Shown: piece by piece, positions 34,526 to 43,200 of the stretch | How the letters are laid out: every line of letters starts with the position of its first letter | How positions within the stretch are numbered: position 1 is the stretch's first letter | Origin: Sphingobacteriales bacterium | GTDB taxonomy: Bacteria; Bacteroidota; Bacteroidia; Sphingobacteriales; Sphingobacteriaceae | Direction: 5' to 3' | DNA: 64,000 nt | NCBI GenBank assembly: GCA_028288165.1 | Contig: JAQBOG010000032.1 | Location: 1-64,000 of the forward strand | Translations under genes and position numbers: made by a program | The notes under the pieces: generated by a model | What the model saw: the letters and a program-made list of their open reading frames with translations, nothing else | What the model was told of the DNA's origin: nothing | The model's database searches: none

Positions 34526-35134
34526 ATGGAGAAAGGCGCAATCTTCCCCTTATTTTATCTTCCGACTATTGAATACTTCAGTAAACTGGTATTTCACAAA
34601 CCAGATATTGTTATTGAAAAACATGAACATTTCCCAAAACAAACTTATCGAAATAGAGCTTCTATTTATTCACCTAACGGGAAGCTGGATTTAATCGTTC
34701 CAATTGTCAGAGGTTCTAAAAATCATACAGCCTTCAAAGATGTAAAAATATGCTATGAATTTAATTGGCAACGCATACACTGGATGAGCCTGGAAACCTG
34801 TTACCGCAGTTCCGCATTTTTTGAATATTACGAAGATGATTTTGCAGTTTTTTATAATAAGAGACATGATTTTTTATTCGACTTTAATCAAGAGATCTTG
34901 AATTTGCTGCTCCGACTCATCAAACTCAAAATAGATTATTCGTTTACATCTGAATATGAAAAAGATATAAGTGGTTTGGTTGATTATCGTGATAGCATGA
35001 AACCTAAGGAAGCGCCATCAACTCAAATTAAACCTTACTACCAAATTTTTGAAGACAAACATGGCTTTATGCCAAACCTAAGTGTGATAGATCTTTTATT
35101 TAACCAGGGCCCGCAAACTTTAAGCTATTTATAA
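34526..35134 (+). CDS. WbqC-like family protein
   Basis: A 202-residue soluble protein of the WbqC family, found in surface-polysaccharide loci and widely in Bacteroidota; the biochemical role is unknown. FPLFYLPTIEYFSKLV at the N-terminus and KQTYRNRASIYSPNGKLDLIVPIVRG are the family motifs, with the conserved HWMSLETCYRSSAFFEYYEDD block near the middle. Its stop overlaps the corA start (TAATG at 35132-35136), giving translational coupling. Confidence 0.85.
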   Translation: MEKGAIFPLFYLPTIEYFSKLVFHKPDIVIEKHEHFPKQTYRNRASIYSPNGKLDLIVPIVRGSKNHTAFKDVKICYEFNWQRIHWMSLETCYRSSAFFEYYEDDFAVFYNKRHDFLFDFNQEILNLLLRLIKLKIDYSFTSEYEKDISGLVDYRDSMKPKEAPSTQIKPYYQIFEDKHGFMPNLSVIDLLFNQGPQTLSYL

Positions 35135-36255
35135 TGGGATTGATAAAACGAATCCGAATTAAACCTCGTGTACGAAAAAGTTTTGATCCATCTTCGGATC
35201 CTAGCGTTCTTAAAGCTGCGGGAAATGCACTGCCACCAAAAATTATCGCTCACTCTTACAATTCCAATGATTATTTTACAGAAGAGATATCAAGCATTGA
35301 ATCGCTTAATGCCCTTCTGACAAAGTATCCAAAATATACCCATTGGATAGATGTAAAAGGTTTAGGAGATGTGAATTTACTTGAGCAAATAGGACAGAAG
35401 TTTGGGATCCATGAATTGGTAATAGAAGATATTGTTAATTCGAATCAACGTCCGAAATTAGATGAGTATGATGGTTACCTGTTCTCCGTAAGCAGAATGC
35501 TCTACACCAACCCTGAATCTTTAATAGAAAATGAACAAATTTCATTTCTGTTGCTGCCTAATGTATTACTAAGCTTTCAGGAAAATTATCACAATTGCAT
35601 CGATGCAGTTGTTGAAAGGCTGAAAGCGGGAAAAGGAAGTTTAAGAACTGGTGGTACGTCTTATATGATGTATGCCTTGATGGATATGGTAATTGATAAT
35701 TACTTCACGCTATTAAATCAACTTGGTGATCAACTAGAAACGCTCGAAGAATTGTTATATCGCCGTCCCAATAAGTCGTTAATGCATGATACACAAGAAA
35801 TTAAACGAGCAATGATCATGATTCGACGAGCATCCTGGCCGGAACGTGATAAGTTAAACGATATCATAAGAAGCGAATCGCTGTTAATAACTGCCGAAAC
35901 GAAAACCTTTGTTCGTGATGTTTATGATCATTGTATGCAGGTAATTGATTTAGTTGAAAGTTATAAAGAGGTAACAACCAGTTTAATAGATATGAATCTG
36001 GCATTTTTGAGTAATAAAATGAATGAAATAATGAAAGTGCTCACCGTTATTTCCTCAATTTTTATTCCGCTCACATTTATTGCTGGTGTTTACGGGATGA
36101 ATTTTGCCTACCAGGATCCTGAAACTGGTAAAGTGTTACACAAAAATATGCCAGAGCTTTACGCCGAAAATGGTTATGTGTATACGATGATAGTTATGCT
36201 GATTATTGCCTTGCTTCAAGTAATTTATTTTTGGCGAAAAGGTTGGTTGAAATAG
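35134..36255 (+). CDS. corA: CorA-type magnesium/cobalt transporter
   Basis: Pentameric inner-membrane channel for Mg2+ (and Co2+). 373 residues with a cytoplasmic funnel domain. Two C-terminal membrane helices lie at about 305-325 and 350-368, separated by the signature YGMNF, here GVYGMNFAYQDPE. The C-terminus ends FWRKGWLK. It starts at the last base of the wbqC stop. A 14-bp tandem repeat begins within its own stop codon. A second Mg2+ transporter, mgtE, follows 254 bp downstream. Confidence 0.95.
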   Translation: MGLIKRIRIKPRVRKSFDPSSDPSVLKAAGNALPPKIIAHSYNSNDYFTEEISSIESLNALLTKYPKYTHWIDVKGLGDVNLLEQIGQKFGIHELVIEDIVNSNQRPKLDEYDGYLFSVSRMLYTNPESLIENEQISFLLLPNVLLSFQENYHNCIDAVVERLKAGKGSLRTGGTSYMMYALMDMVIDNYFTLLNQLGDQLETLEELLYRRPNKSLMHDTQEIKRAMIMIRRASWPERDKLNDIIRSESLLITAETKTFVRDVYDHCMQVIDLVESYKEVTTSLIDMNLAFLSNKMNEIMKVLTVISSIFIPLTFIAGVYGMNFAYQDPETGKVLHKNMPELYAENGYVYTMIVMLIIALLQVIYFWRKGWLK

Positions 36256-36322
36256 TTGTTAGTCCATAGTTGTTAGTCCATAGTCGATGGACCATAGTCG
36301 CTGGTCTATAGTCGCAAGACAT
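36254..36322. repeat. 14-bp tandem repeat after corA
   Basis: Five units: AGTTGTTAGTCCAT twice exactly (36254 and 36268), then AGTCGATGGACCAT (36282), AGTCGCTGGTCTAT (36296) and a 13-bp AGTCGCAAGACAT (36310). The first unit overlaps the corA stop codon. Confidence 0.85.
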
Positions 36323-36371
36323 AGTACATCGTACAAGTAAGTAGGTGTTTTATCAATACAGCTCTGTAGAT

Positions 36372-36447
36372 ACTCATTTCTCATACCTCATATCTCATAC
36401 CTCAAATATCCAATCTCACATCTCCAACCTCTGCTCTCACATCTCAA
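36372..36447. repeat. CTCATATCTCA-type low-complexity repeat before mgtE
   Basis: Degenerate pyrimidine-rich units of about 10-11 bp (CTCATTTCTCATAC, CTCATATCTCATAC, CTCACATCTC) run through this stretch. The reverse-complement type GAGATATGAGATA appears at 62558-62572. Confidence 0.75.
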
Positions 36448-36509
36448 CGATTATTCTTTTTACAATATAAAATCAATGTTTATCAGGGTCATTTCCTAAT
36501 TTAGCGGTC

Positions 36510-37859
36510 ATGCAATCCTTCGAACTGAATAAAACAGATGTACTTCGCATCAAACAGGCTCTTGAAGAGGATGATGTAAAATTACAGTCATTAATTGCTG
36601 AATATCATGCTTCGGAGATTGCAATCCTGTTTGAAAGCTTACCTCAGGAAGCTAGAGAACGGATTATCAGTCTGTTGCCAGCTGAATTGGCATCCGAAGT
36701 TATATCTGAAATGGATGCTGAGTTTCATCCGGAAAGGCTACTTGAAAATCTGCATCCCGAAAGGCGATCTGAAATTATCGAAGAACTTGACTACGATGAT
36801 GCAACAGATTTAATTAGTCAGCTTCCTGAAGATCAGCAAAAAGAAATTCTCGAAGAATTAGATGAGGAAGATGCCACAAATATTCGCTCCTTATTAAAAT
36901 ACGAAGAAGATACTGCGGGTGGTTTAATGAACACTCAGGTTATCAAAATCAATGAAAATTTAATAAAAAAAGACGCCTTAGACGAGATTATTCGTCAATC
37001 TGAGGAGATGGAGGAATTTTACACGATCAATGTTGTAAATGACGCCAATATTCTAACAGGTATAGTTTCCTTGAAGGATATTATCAAAGCTCGCTACAGT
37101 ATCAAGATAAAAGAATTGATAAAACCTGATTTTGTGTATGTAAAAGCCGAAACCGATCAGGAGGAAGTTGCTAAACTAATATCCCAATATAATTTAACAA
37201 GTATTCCAGTTGTAGATGACCACATGCGTCTACTTGGTCGCATTACTTTTGACGACGTCATCGATGTAATGCAGGAAGAAAACACCGAGGATATACTTAA
37301 AATCTCCGGTGTATCAGAAGATGAGGAACTTGCGGGTAATTGGAGGGAAGCTGTTAAAAGCCGTCTACCTTGGTTAATTCTTAATTTAGGAACCGCATTT
37401 TTAGCATCATCCGTAATTCGTCATTTCGACGGAACCATTAAGAGCTTAGGAATCTTGACGGCTTATATGACCATCATCGCCGGAATGGGAGGAAATGCTG
37501 CAACTCAAGCCTTAGCGGTAACAGTTAGACGTATTTCATTAACAGATTTAACCGACGCACAAGCCTATCGTGCGGTTCTAAAAGAATTTACAGTTGGCTT
37601 AATAAACGGAGCTACTAACGGTTTCATCATATTTCTTTTTGCAGTATTTTATGATAGTAACCCACTTTTAGGTCTGGTTATATTCATCGCCATGACGGGA
37701 AATATGATCATAGCCGGTGTGGCAGGCTCATCAATTCCCTTAGTGTTAAAAAGATTAGGGATTGATCCAGCTATAGCCTCATCAATTATAATTACCACAT
37801 TTACAGATGTTTGTGGATTTTTATTACTGTTGGGTTTAGCAACGAAATTGTTGTTGTAG
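36510..37859 (+). CDS. mgtE: MgtE magnesium transporter
   Basis: Mg2+-gated Mg2+ channel. 449 residues: an N-terminal superhelical MgtE_N domain (about 15-120) with repeated HPERR and LPEDQQKEILEELDEEDA elements. A pair of CBS domains (about 125-255) ends VVDDHMRLLGRITFDDVIDVM. Five membrane helices (about 285-449) contain GMGGNAATQALAVTVRR and the C-terminal GIDPAIASSIIITTFTDVCGF that lines the pore. Complete. A candidate promoter TAATTTAG (one mismatch from TAnnTTTG) lies just upstream. Confidence 0.95.
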   Translation: MQSFELNKTDVLRIKQALEEDDVKLQSLIAEYHASEIAILFESLPQEARERIISLLPAELASEVISEMDAEFHPERLLENLHPERRSEIIEELDYDDATDLISQLPEDQQKEILEELDEEDATNIRSLLKYEEDTAGGLMNTQVIKINENLIKKDALDEIIRQSEEMEEFYTINVVNDANILTGIVSLKDIIKARYSIKIKELIKPDFVYVKAETDQEEVAKLISQYNLTSIPVVDDHMRLLGRITFDDVIDVMQEENTEDILKISGVSEDEELAGNWREAVKSRLPWLILNLGTAFLASSVIRHFDGTIKSLGILTAYMTIIAGMGGNAATQALAVTVRRISLTDLTDAQAYRAVLKEFTVGLINGATNGFIIFLFAVFYDSNPLLGLVIFIAMTGNMIIAGVAGSSIPLVLKRLGIDPAIASSIIITTFTDVCGFLLLLGLATKLLL

Positions 37860-37894
37860 TTCTATCCCTCACTTAATTAAGGTATATTTGTTAT

Positions 37895-38131
37895 ATGTCA
37901 ACTTCAGAATTAAAGCAAAAATTAATTACCTGTATTAGTCACACAGATAATCCAGATTTACTCCAGGAAGTTTTCAGGTTGCTTGAACTTGAAACGGAAA
38001 GCCTGGATGTCTACAAGCTAAACGTTGAACAACGACAAGCGATTGTAGAAGGACAAGAAGACATCAACGAAGGAAGAAGTTTAACCAATGAACAAGTCGA
38101 TGATGAGATTGATCGATGGTTAAAAGGATAG
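37895..38131 (+). CDS. Antitoxin of a ParE/RelE-type module
   Basis: A 78-residue acidic protein. The N-terminal part (SELKQKLITCISHTDNPDLLQEVFRLLELE) is helical, and the tail EGQEDINEGRSLTNEQVDDEIDRWLKG matches the C-terminus of antitoxins that neutralise ParE-family toxins in Bacteroidota. The toxin gene, which overlaps its last 16 bases, is broken, so this is now an orphan antitoxin. It may still protect against related toxins or autoregulate. Confidence 0.75.
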   Translation: MSTSELKQKLITCISHTDNPDLLQEVFRLLELETESLDVYKLNVEQRQAIVEGQEDINEGRSLTNEQVDDEIDRWLKG

Positions 38132-38267
38132 TATGGTCTCAGCGTGCACAAAACGATCGTAAGAAAATACTGCAATATTGGATAGAACATAATAAGTCAA
38201 TCCAGATACTCTAAACGTTCCAGCTATCTGGGATTGTCATCAGGATATTGATAAACTGAAGATTTAA
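38116..38267 (+). pseudogene. Truncated ParE/RelE-family toxin remnant
   Basis: The ATG at 38116 overlaps the antitoxin end and reads VWSQRAQNDRKKILQYWIEH, the typical start of a ParE-family toxin, then stops at TAA 38212 after 32 codons. A shift of one base at about 38206 restores YSKR. The next coding match, in another frame, is IWDCHQDIDKLKI then stop (38226-38267), the typical toxin C-terminus. About 50 central residues are missing. The toxin therefore carries a frameshift and an internal deletion. Confidence 0.8.
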
Positions 38268-38346
38268 CAGTCAGTCAATGTCAATCGTATCATATGTGCC
38301 ATTTCTTCAATTTTAAATAAACCCCTCAACCATCTCAATTTTATTT

Positions 38347-38354
38347 TAAATTTG
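38347..38354 (+). promoter_or_regulatory. -7 box of bioB
   Basis: TAAATTTG matches TAnnTTTG exactly, 32 bases before the ATG at 38387. Confidence 0.55.
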
Positions 38355-38386
38355 CGCCATCCCGCTAGGGAACCAAACAATTGCTC

Positions 38387-39379
38387 ATGACTGAAATTAG
38401 AAATAACTGGACTAAAGACGAGATTGCTGAAATTTATAACAGTCCACTGCTTGATTTGATATATCGTGCTGCTACCGTGCACCGTGAAAATAAAGATTAC
38501 TCGGAAGTTCAGATTAGTAGCTTATTATCTATTAAAACAGGTGGTTGCCCAGAAGATTGCTCTTATTGCCCTCAGGCAGCCCGTTACCATACAGATGTAG
38601 AAGTTCAGGCATTAATGTCATTAGATGAGGTTACTTCTGCAGCTCAGAAGGCTAAAGATGGTGGCGCATCACGCTTATGTATGGGTGCAGCTTGGCGAGA
38701 AGTACGTGATAACCGTGACTTTGACCGTGTGTTAGATATGGTTAAAGCTGTTAACGGTATGGATATGGAGGTTTGCTGTACGTTGGGGATGTTAACCGAA
38801 TCACAAGCTCAACGCTTAGCAGACGCGGGTTTATATGCCTACAACCACAATTTAGATACTTCAGAAGATGATTACAAACGGATCATCACCACCAGAACAT
38901 ATGATGATCGTTTAAAAACAATTGATAATGCTCGTAAAGCAAAGCTTACTGTTTGTAGTGGTGGTATTATTGGTTTAGGCGAAACCGTTCAAGATCGTAT
39001 ATCCATGCTTAAAACTTTATCAAATATGGTTAAGCATCCCGAGTCAGTGCCTATTAATGCGCTGGTTCCGGTAAAGGGAACCCCATTAGCTGATCAACCC
39101 AGAGTTCCAATTTGGGATATGGTTCGAATGATTGCTACCGCACGTATCATCATGCCGAAAACAGTTGTTCGCTTATCTGCTGGCCGTACTGAAATGAGCT
39201 TAACAGATCAGGCATTTTGTTTTATGGCCGGCGCAAACTCCATATTTGCCGGCGATAAGCTATTAACTACACCCAACCCAGCTTTTAATGAAGATATGCA
39301 AATGTTTGAGTTACTTGGTTTGAAACCTCGTGAGGCATTCAAAAATGGGAGAGTGCCTGCTACAGAACAAGCAGTTTAA
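38387..39379 (+). CDS. bioB: Biotin synthase
   Basis: Radical-SAM enzyme that inserts sulphur into dethiobiotin to make biotin. 330 residues from the ATG at 38387; a TTG six bases earlier would add only two residues and is not preferred. The radical cluster motif is in [17 protein letters not shown] (C-x3-C-x2-C). [37 protein letters not shown], and the cluster-ligand Arg in [11 protein letters not shown] follow. Single gene; other bio genes are not in the window. Confidence 0.97.
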   Translation: MTEIRNNWTKDEIAEIYNSPLLDLIYRAATVHRENKDYSEVQISSLLSIKTGGCPEDCSYCPQAARYHTDVEVQALMSLDEVTSAAQKAKDGGASRLCMGAAWREVRDNRDFDRVLDMVKAVNGMDMEVCCTLGMLTESQAQRLADAGLYAYNHNLDTSEDDYKRIITTRTYDDRLKTIDNARKAKLTVCSGGIIGLGETVQDRISMLKTLSNMVKHPESVPINALVPVKGTPLADQPRVPIWDMVRMIATARIIMPKTVVRLSAGRTEMSLTDQAFCFMAGANSIFAGDKLLTTPNPAFNEDMQMFELLGLKPREAFKNGRVPATEQAV

Positions 39380-39394
39380 AGGCTTACAAGATTG

Positions 39395-41581
39395 TTAGTT
39401 AAAATCTGATTCAGATAGTTTATCGCAAATTTTTTGAATATCCGTGGTGAGCTTATTTATAAACTCAAGCTGTTCTGTTAGTAAATTACTCTCGTAAGAT
39501 TTCTCAATCTTCGCTTCCATATTCGTTTTATCCAGATGAATTTCACATTCCTGAAATTCATCTGCATCATCCACAATTACTTTATTTATACTTTCAGCAA
39601 GTGTAAATAGCGATCGTCGCACCAGTCTAAGAGTATCTTTACTTGCTTCTTGAACTTCATTTTGCGAAATCCGAAATATTAAAGTTGCAATATATGAGGA
39701 TAAAATATGGTTTAAAACAACGAATTTTTGCACCTCATTAATTCTTATTTGTTTATTCTTAGGTTCAGAAACCATTCGCTGAAAAGCGCTTCCAATATTA
39801 GCTGTGCTTACATAAACGTTTTTCCTAGCTAATTTATAAGCTGTTATATCGTTAATGTTCTCGAACATACCCTGGGCAGCAACCAGTAAGTAATTATAGT
39901 TTGCAATCAAAACCTCACGCATAAACTTATCAAGCTGCTTATACTCCCAACTTGGCAAAAACAAATAACTCGCTGTAAATGCAATGGCCGAACCAATTAA
40001 CGTGTCAATAATACGTTCTTGGGCTAAGTTGACGGTGTTAGCTCCTAAAAAGCTAAATAGAATTAAAATATAGGGTGTCATAAAAAGTACACTCACCACA
40101 TAATTTAGCCGTTGGAAACTGTAGGCGCCAATCATAAAAATGAGCATTAATAAAAATAGTACGGTTTCATTGTTGATAAATATCAATATACAAGCACCTG
40201 CAATTCCACCAGATAATGTGCCTATCAATCTCTGCAAATTTCGTTCTTTAGTTAGGCTAAAACCAGGTTTTAATATCACCATGATTGTTAATAATATCCA
40301 ATAACTATGATGGCCTAAAGGGAAAAGTTTAGAAGTCAAATACCCTATTAAACAAAATATGGCCACCCTAACTGAATGCCTGAAAATAGAAGATTTTAGG
40401 TTTAAATTGTTCTTAAATATCTTCAAGTCAAAGTCCTGGTGAGAAACAAACTTAAGCAAATCGGTCTCACTTCTAATCTTTGCATTTGCTAATTGTGTAG
40501 GGTTAAAGTATGAATAAATTTTATGAAGCCTATTAGTCATGTTCCTGACATTGATTAAAATCTTCTTCAAAACCAAATTATTTAAACCTAATTCAGTTTC
40601 AACTCTATCAATTTCGCTTTTTAATTTTTCTAAATCAGGCTTAAAATCGTATTTACTTTCCGGGCTATTGTTGGCTAAAACGTGATATCCTACATGTCCC
40701 ATTTCTTCAGAAATTTTGTGGATTATCTTATTAAACTCCTTTAAAGCCCTGGTGCCTTTATAAGTATTTCGAATACTCTTATAATCAATATGTGTAGCCA
40801 TTGTTTGCTCAAATAAATCAAGCATATCTACAAATACAAGTATTAAAAATCGCCCCGTAGTAGTTGATTCTTTCAACATTATTTGGCTTTTAAACAACAA
40901 TTCTCGAACAACGTCTTGCTGAGTATGAACATTAACTTGTTGATTAATAAGCTTTTTATAATTTTCGTCAAAGTCAGAATCAGGGTCGTAAAAGTTTGCT
41001 TTAAGGCTTACATACTTGGCAACTTCTTTAATACATTCGCCTAATTCTTGCTGAGCTAATCGATAAGGCCTAATTTGAGTGATAGAAGAACTTAACAGGA
41101 AATACCAAATTCCGCCTCCCATAATTTGGAGGAAATGTTCCCAGATAGAAGGAACCGGCCTATCAATACTCAAAATCATAATCAATAAAGTGGCTGTACC
41201 GATAGAAGTTGCACGATTTCCATATAGTGAAAACATAGAAAAGAAGAAGCATGCAAGCAAAATTTCAATGCCAATAAGTAGCGAAGATGTGGCCATTGCA
41301 GACGTGACTAACGCAATTACGGAGATGAATAATATGCAGGCAAGCATCCCGTTTCGTTTATGATTCACTGGTCCCGGATTGTCAGCTATACTTACACATA
41401 CAGCGCCTAGCGAAACAGTAATTCCGGTAGCCAGTTCCCCAAGTTGCGCAAAAACCAGAGACGGTAAAAGCACCCCAAAAGTGATACGTAAACCATCTGA
41501 GAAGTAATGACTATAAATGAAGGACTTAATTTCCCTGGTTTGTTTCGTATTTATAGGTGCGGCAATCATATCAGCATACAT
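39395..41581 (-). CDS. FUSC-family membrane transporter (YccS/aromatic exporter-like)
   Basis: A 728-residue inner-membrane protein with two blocks of about five to six membrane helices (residues about 25-170 and 390-520) separated by a long cytoplasmic helical domain. A second cytoplasmic domain lies at the C-terminus. This is the duplicated layout of the FUSC/YccS family, with the first block starting YFSDGLRITFGVLLPSLVFAQ and the second SIFRHSVRVAIFCLIGYL. Relatives export aromatic acids or fusaric acid; the substrate here is unknown. No membrane-fusion partner lies nearby. Confidence 0.85.
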   Translation of the reverse strand: MYADMIAAPINTKQTREIKSFIYSHYFSDGLRITFGVLLPSLVFAQLGELATGITVSLGAVCVSIADNPGPVNHKRNGMLACILFISVIALVTSAMATSSLLIGIEILLACFFFSMFSLYGNRATSIGTATLLIMILSIDRPVPSIWEHFLQIMGGGIWYFLLSSSITQIRPYRLAQQELGECIKEVAKYVSLKANFYDPDSDFDENYKKLINQQVNVHTQQDVVRELLFKSQIMLKESTTTGRFLILVFVDMLDLFEQTMATHIDYKSIRNTYKGTRALKEFNKIIHKISEEMGHVGYHVLANNSPESKYDFKPDLEKLKSEIDRVETELGLNNLVLKKILINVRNMTNRLHKIYSYFNPTQLANAKIRSETDLLKFVSHQDFDLKIFKNNLNLKSSIFRHSVRVAIFCLIGYLTSKLFPLGHHSYWILLTIMVILKPGFSLTKERNLQRLIGTLSGGIAGACILIFINNETVLFLLMLIFMIGAYSFQRLNYVVSVLFMTPYILILFSFLGANTVNLAQERIIDTLIGSAIAFTASYLFLPSWEYKQLDKFMREVLIANYNYLLVAAQGMFENINDITAYKLARKNVYVSTANIGSAFQRMVSEPKNKQIRINEVQKFVVLNHILSSYIATLIFRISQNEVQEASKDTLRLVRRSLFTLAESINKVIVDDADEFQECEIHLDKTNMEAKIEKSYESNLLTEQLEFINKLTTDIQKICDKLSESDFN

Positions 41582-41587
41582 TAATAA

Positions 41588-41679
41588 TTTGGGCGTGCCC
41601 TAAAGGTCGTGCTTTTCGTTTCAAGTCCTCACATTCGTGCCTCATTGTTCCGGGCTTTCCACTTCAATCACTCACGCAA
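41588..41679 (-). repeat. Dispersed hairpin repeat, copy C (divergent)
   Basis: On the plus strand it reads TTTGGGCGT, then GCTTTTCGTTTCAAG, then GGCTTTCCACTTCAATCACT and CACGC. These are the same ordered blocks as the reverse complement of copy A (TTTGGGCGT, GGGCTTTTCATTGCAATC, TTTCCATTACAATCCCTAACGC). The central stem has diverged. Confidence 0.6.
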
Positions 41680-41898
41680 CCCGAACACTCTACTATAATA
41701 GTGAAATTTTCAATATATAAATAATGTATGAACAGATAGTACCGATTTTGTAGAATATAAAAGTAGCATCTTGGAGCTAACCAAATAATGAGAATAGTAG
41801 CGTAGATTAATCCCACAACAGGCCATAAACTTGTCGGAAAGTGATCTTCTCCACAATCTGCATTCACATAAATGTTCCGTTATCTTTTCAAAAAAAAC

Positions 41899-41939
41899 TT
41901 AGTAATACCCCTCACTAATTACTAAAAATATTAGTAATT
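41899..41939 (+). promoter_or_regulatory. TTAGTAAT triple site before the radical-SAM DNA-repair gene
   Basis: TTAGTAAT occurs at 41899-41906 and 41931-41938, and inverted (ATTACTAA) at 41918-41925. The latter two form a perfect 9-bp inverted repeat, AATTACTAA-N5-TTAGTAATT (41917-41939), ending 7 bases before the ATG at 41947. Position and symmetry suggest an operator; the regulator is unknown. Confidence 0.5.
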
Positions 41940-41946
41940 TTACTGT

Positions 41947-43200
41947 ATGTCAGATCGGATTTTAGAGAAGGTTCAAATACTAGCAGATGCTGCAAAATAT
42001 GATGTTTCATGTTCATCCAGCGGAAGCAAAAGACAAAACCATAACAAGGGTTTAGGGAATGCAAGTGATGGGATTTGCCACACGTATACAGAAGATGGTC
42101 GTTGTGTATCATTATTAAAAATTTTGCTTACCAACTTCTGTATTTACGATTGTGCTTATTGTGTTACCCGTAAAAGCAACGATATTAAACGGGCTGCATT
42201 TACTGTACAAGAGGTTGTTGATTTAACAATAAACTTTTACCGCCGTAATTATATCGAGGGCTTATTTTTAAGTTCCGGAATTTTCAAGAACGCAGATTAT
42301 ACCATGGAACGGCTGGTGTCTGTTGCAAAGAAACTTCGATTAGAACACAAATTCAATGGTTATATTCATTTAAAATCTATCCCTGGCGCAAGCGATGAGT
42401 TAATGCATGAAGCGGGTTTATACGCCGACCGGTTAAGTGTAAACATTGAAATGCCTACAGAAAAAGGACTGAAACTGTTAGCGCCCGATAAGGATCGGAA
42501 AGATATGATTCAGCCAATGAATTATTTGAAAGAAGCAATTATTCTGCATACAGACGAAAAGAGATTGCTAAAAACGTCACCCATTTTTGCTCCGGCTGGC
42601 CAAACAACTCAAATGATTATTGGAGCTACTCAGGAAACTGATAAAGAAATTATGTATGCAGCCGATAGATTTTACAAAGGCTTCAATCTGAAGCGGGTTT
42701 ATTATTCTGGTTACGTTCCTATAAGTAACGATAAGCGTTTGCCAGGGTTAGATACGGGTGTGCCAATGGTGCGTGAAAATCGCCTGTATCAAACGGATTG
42801 GTTAATGAGGTTTTATGGTTTTAAAGTCCAGGAAATCTTAAACGATTTTAACCCGCATTTAGATTTAGATATCGATCCAAAATTAAGTTGGGCATTAAGG
42901 AATTTATCACTATTTCCATTAGATATCAATAAAGCAGATCTGCAACTTATTTTGCGAGTACCAGGAATAGGAGTGCAGTCCGCACAAAAAATTGTAGCCG
43001 CTCGTAAATTCCATAAGCTTAATTGGGATCATCTAACAAAAATTGGAATTGCTCTTAATAAAGCTAAATATTTCATTGTTTGTAATAGTAGAGAAATCTT
43101 CCAAAAAGACTTTTCAGCAACGAAAATCAAGCAATTCATTTTATCAGGATCATCCAGTAAATACATCAAACACAATACTGAACAGTTAGCATTATTTTAA
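41947..43200 (+). CDS. Radical-SAM putative DNA modification/repair protein (TIGR03916-like)
   Basis: A 417-residue radical-SAM enzyme. NFCIYDCAYCVTRKSND supplies the C-x3-C-x2-C cluster. Upstream, YDVSCSSSGSKRQ and DGICHTYTEDGRCVSLLKILLTN are characteristic of the family. The C-terminus (about 325-390) has a helix-hairpin-helix, FPLDINKADLQLILRVPGIGVQSAQKIVAARK, expected to bind DNA. It is known as a conserved partner of the DUF4130/TIGR03915 protein and often of a uracil-DNA-glycosylase-like domain; the chemistry is unproven. The partner gene starts directly after its stop. Confidence 0.88.
   Translation: MSDRILEKVQILADAAKYDVSCSSSGSKRQNHNKGLGNASDGICHTYTEDGRCVSLLKILLTNFCIYDCAYCVTRKSNDIKRAAFTVQEVVDLTINFYRRNYIEGLFLSSGIFKNADYTMERLVSVAKKLRLEHKFNGYIHLKSIPGASDELMHEAGLYADRLSVNIEMPTEKGLKLLAPDKDRKDMIQPMNYLKEAIILHTDEKRLLKTSPIFAPAGQTTQMIIGATQETDKEIMYAADRFYKGFNLKRVYYSGYVPISNDKRLPGLDTGVPMVRENRLYQTDWLMRFYGFKVQEILNDFNPHLDLDIDPKLSWALRNLSLFPLDINKADLQLILRVPGIGVQSAQKIVAARKFHKLNWDHLTKIGIALNKAKYFIVCNSREIFQKDFSATKIKQFILSGSSSKYIKHNTEQLALF

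Larger units (their letters stand above)
41582..41946. other. Intergenic region with repeat copy C and operator-like site
   Basis: Between the fusC-like start and the radical-SAM start. It contains the third hairpin-repeat copy (41588-41679) and the TTAGTAAT sites (41899-41939). A 67-codon minus-strand frame (41664-41867) is hydrophobic in part but overlaps the repeat and has no support, so it is not called. Confidence 0.5.

Noticed and set aside
41664-41867. 67-codon minus-strand frame with a hydrophobic segment
   Set aside because: Partly made of repeat copy C, no supporting context, and no promoter. A small membrane protein cannot be fully excluded.
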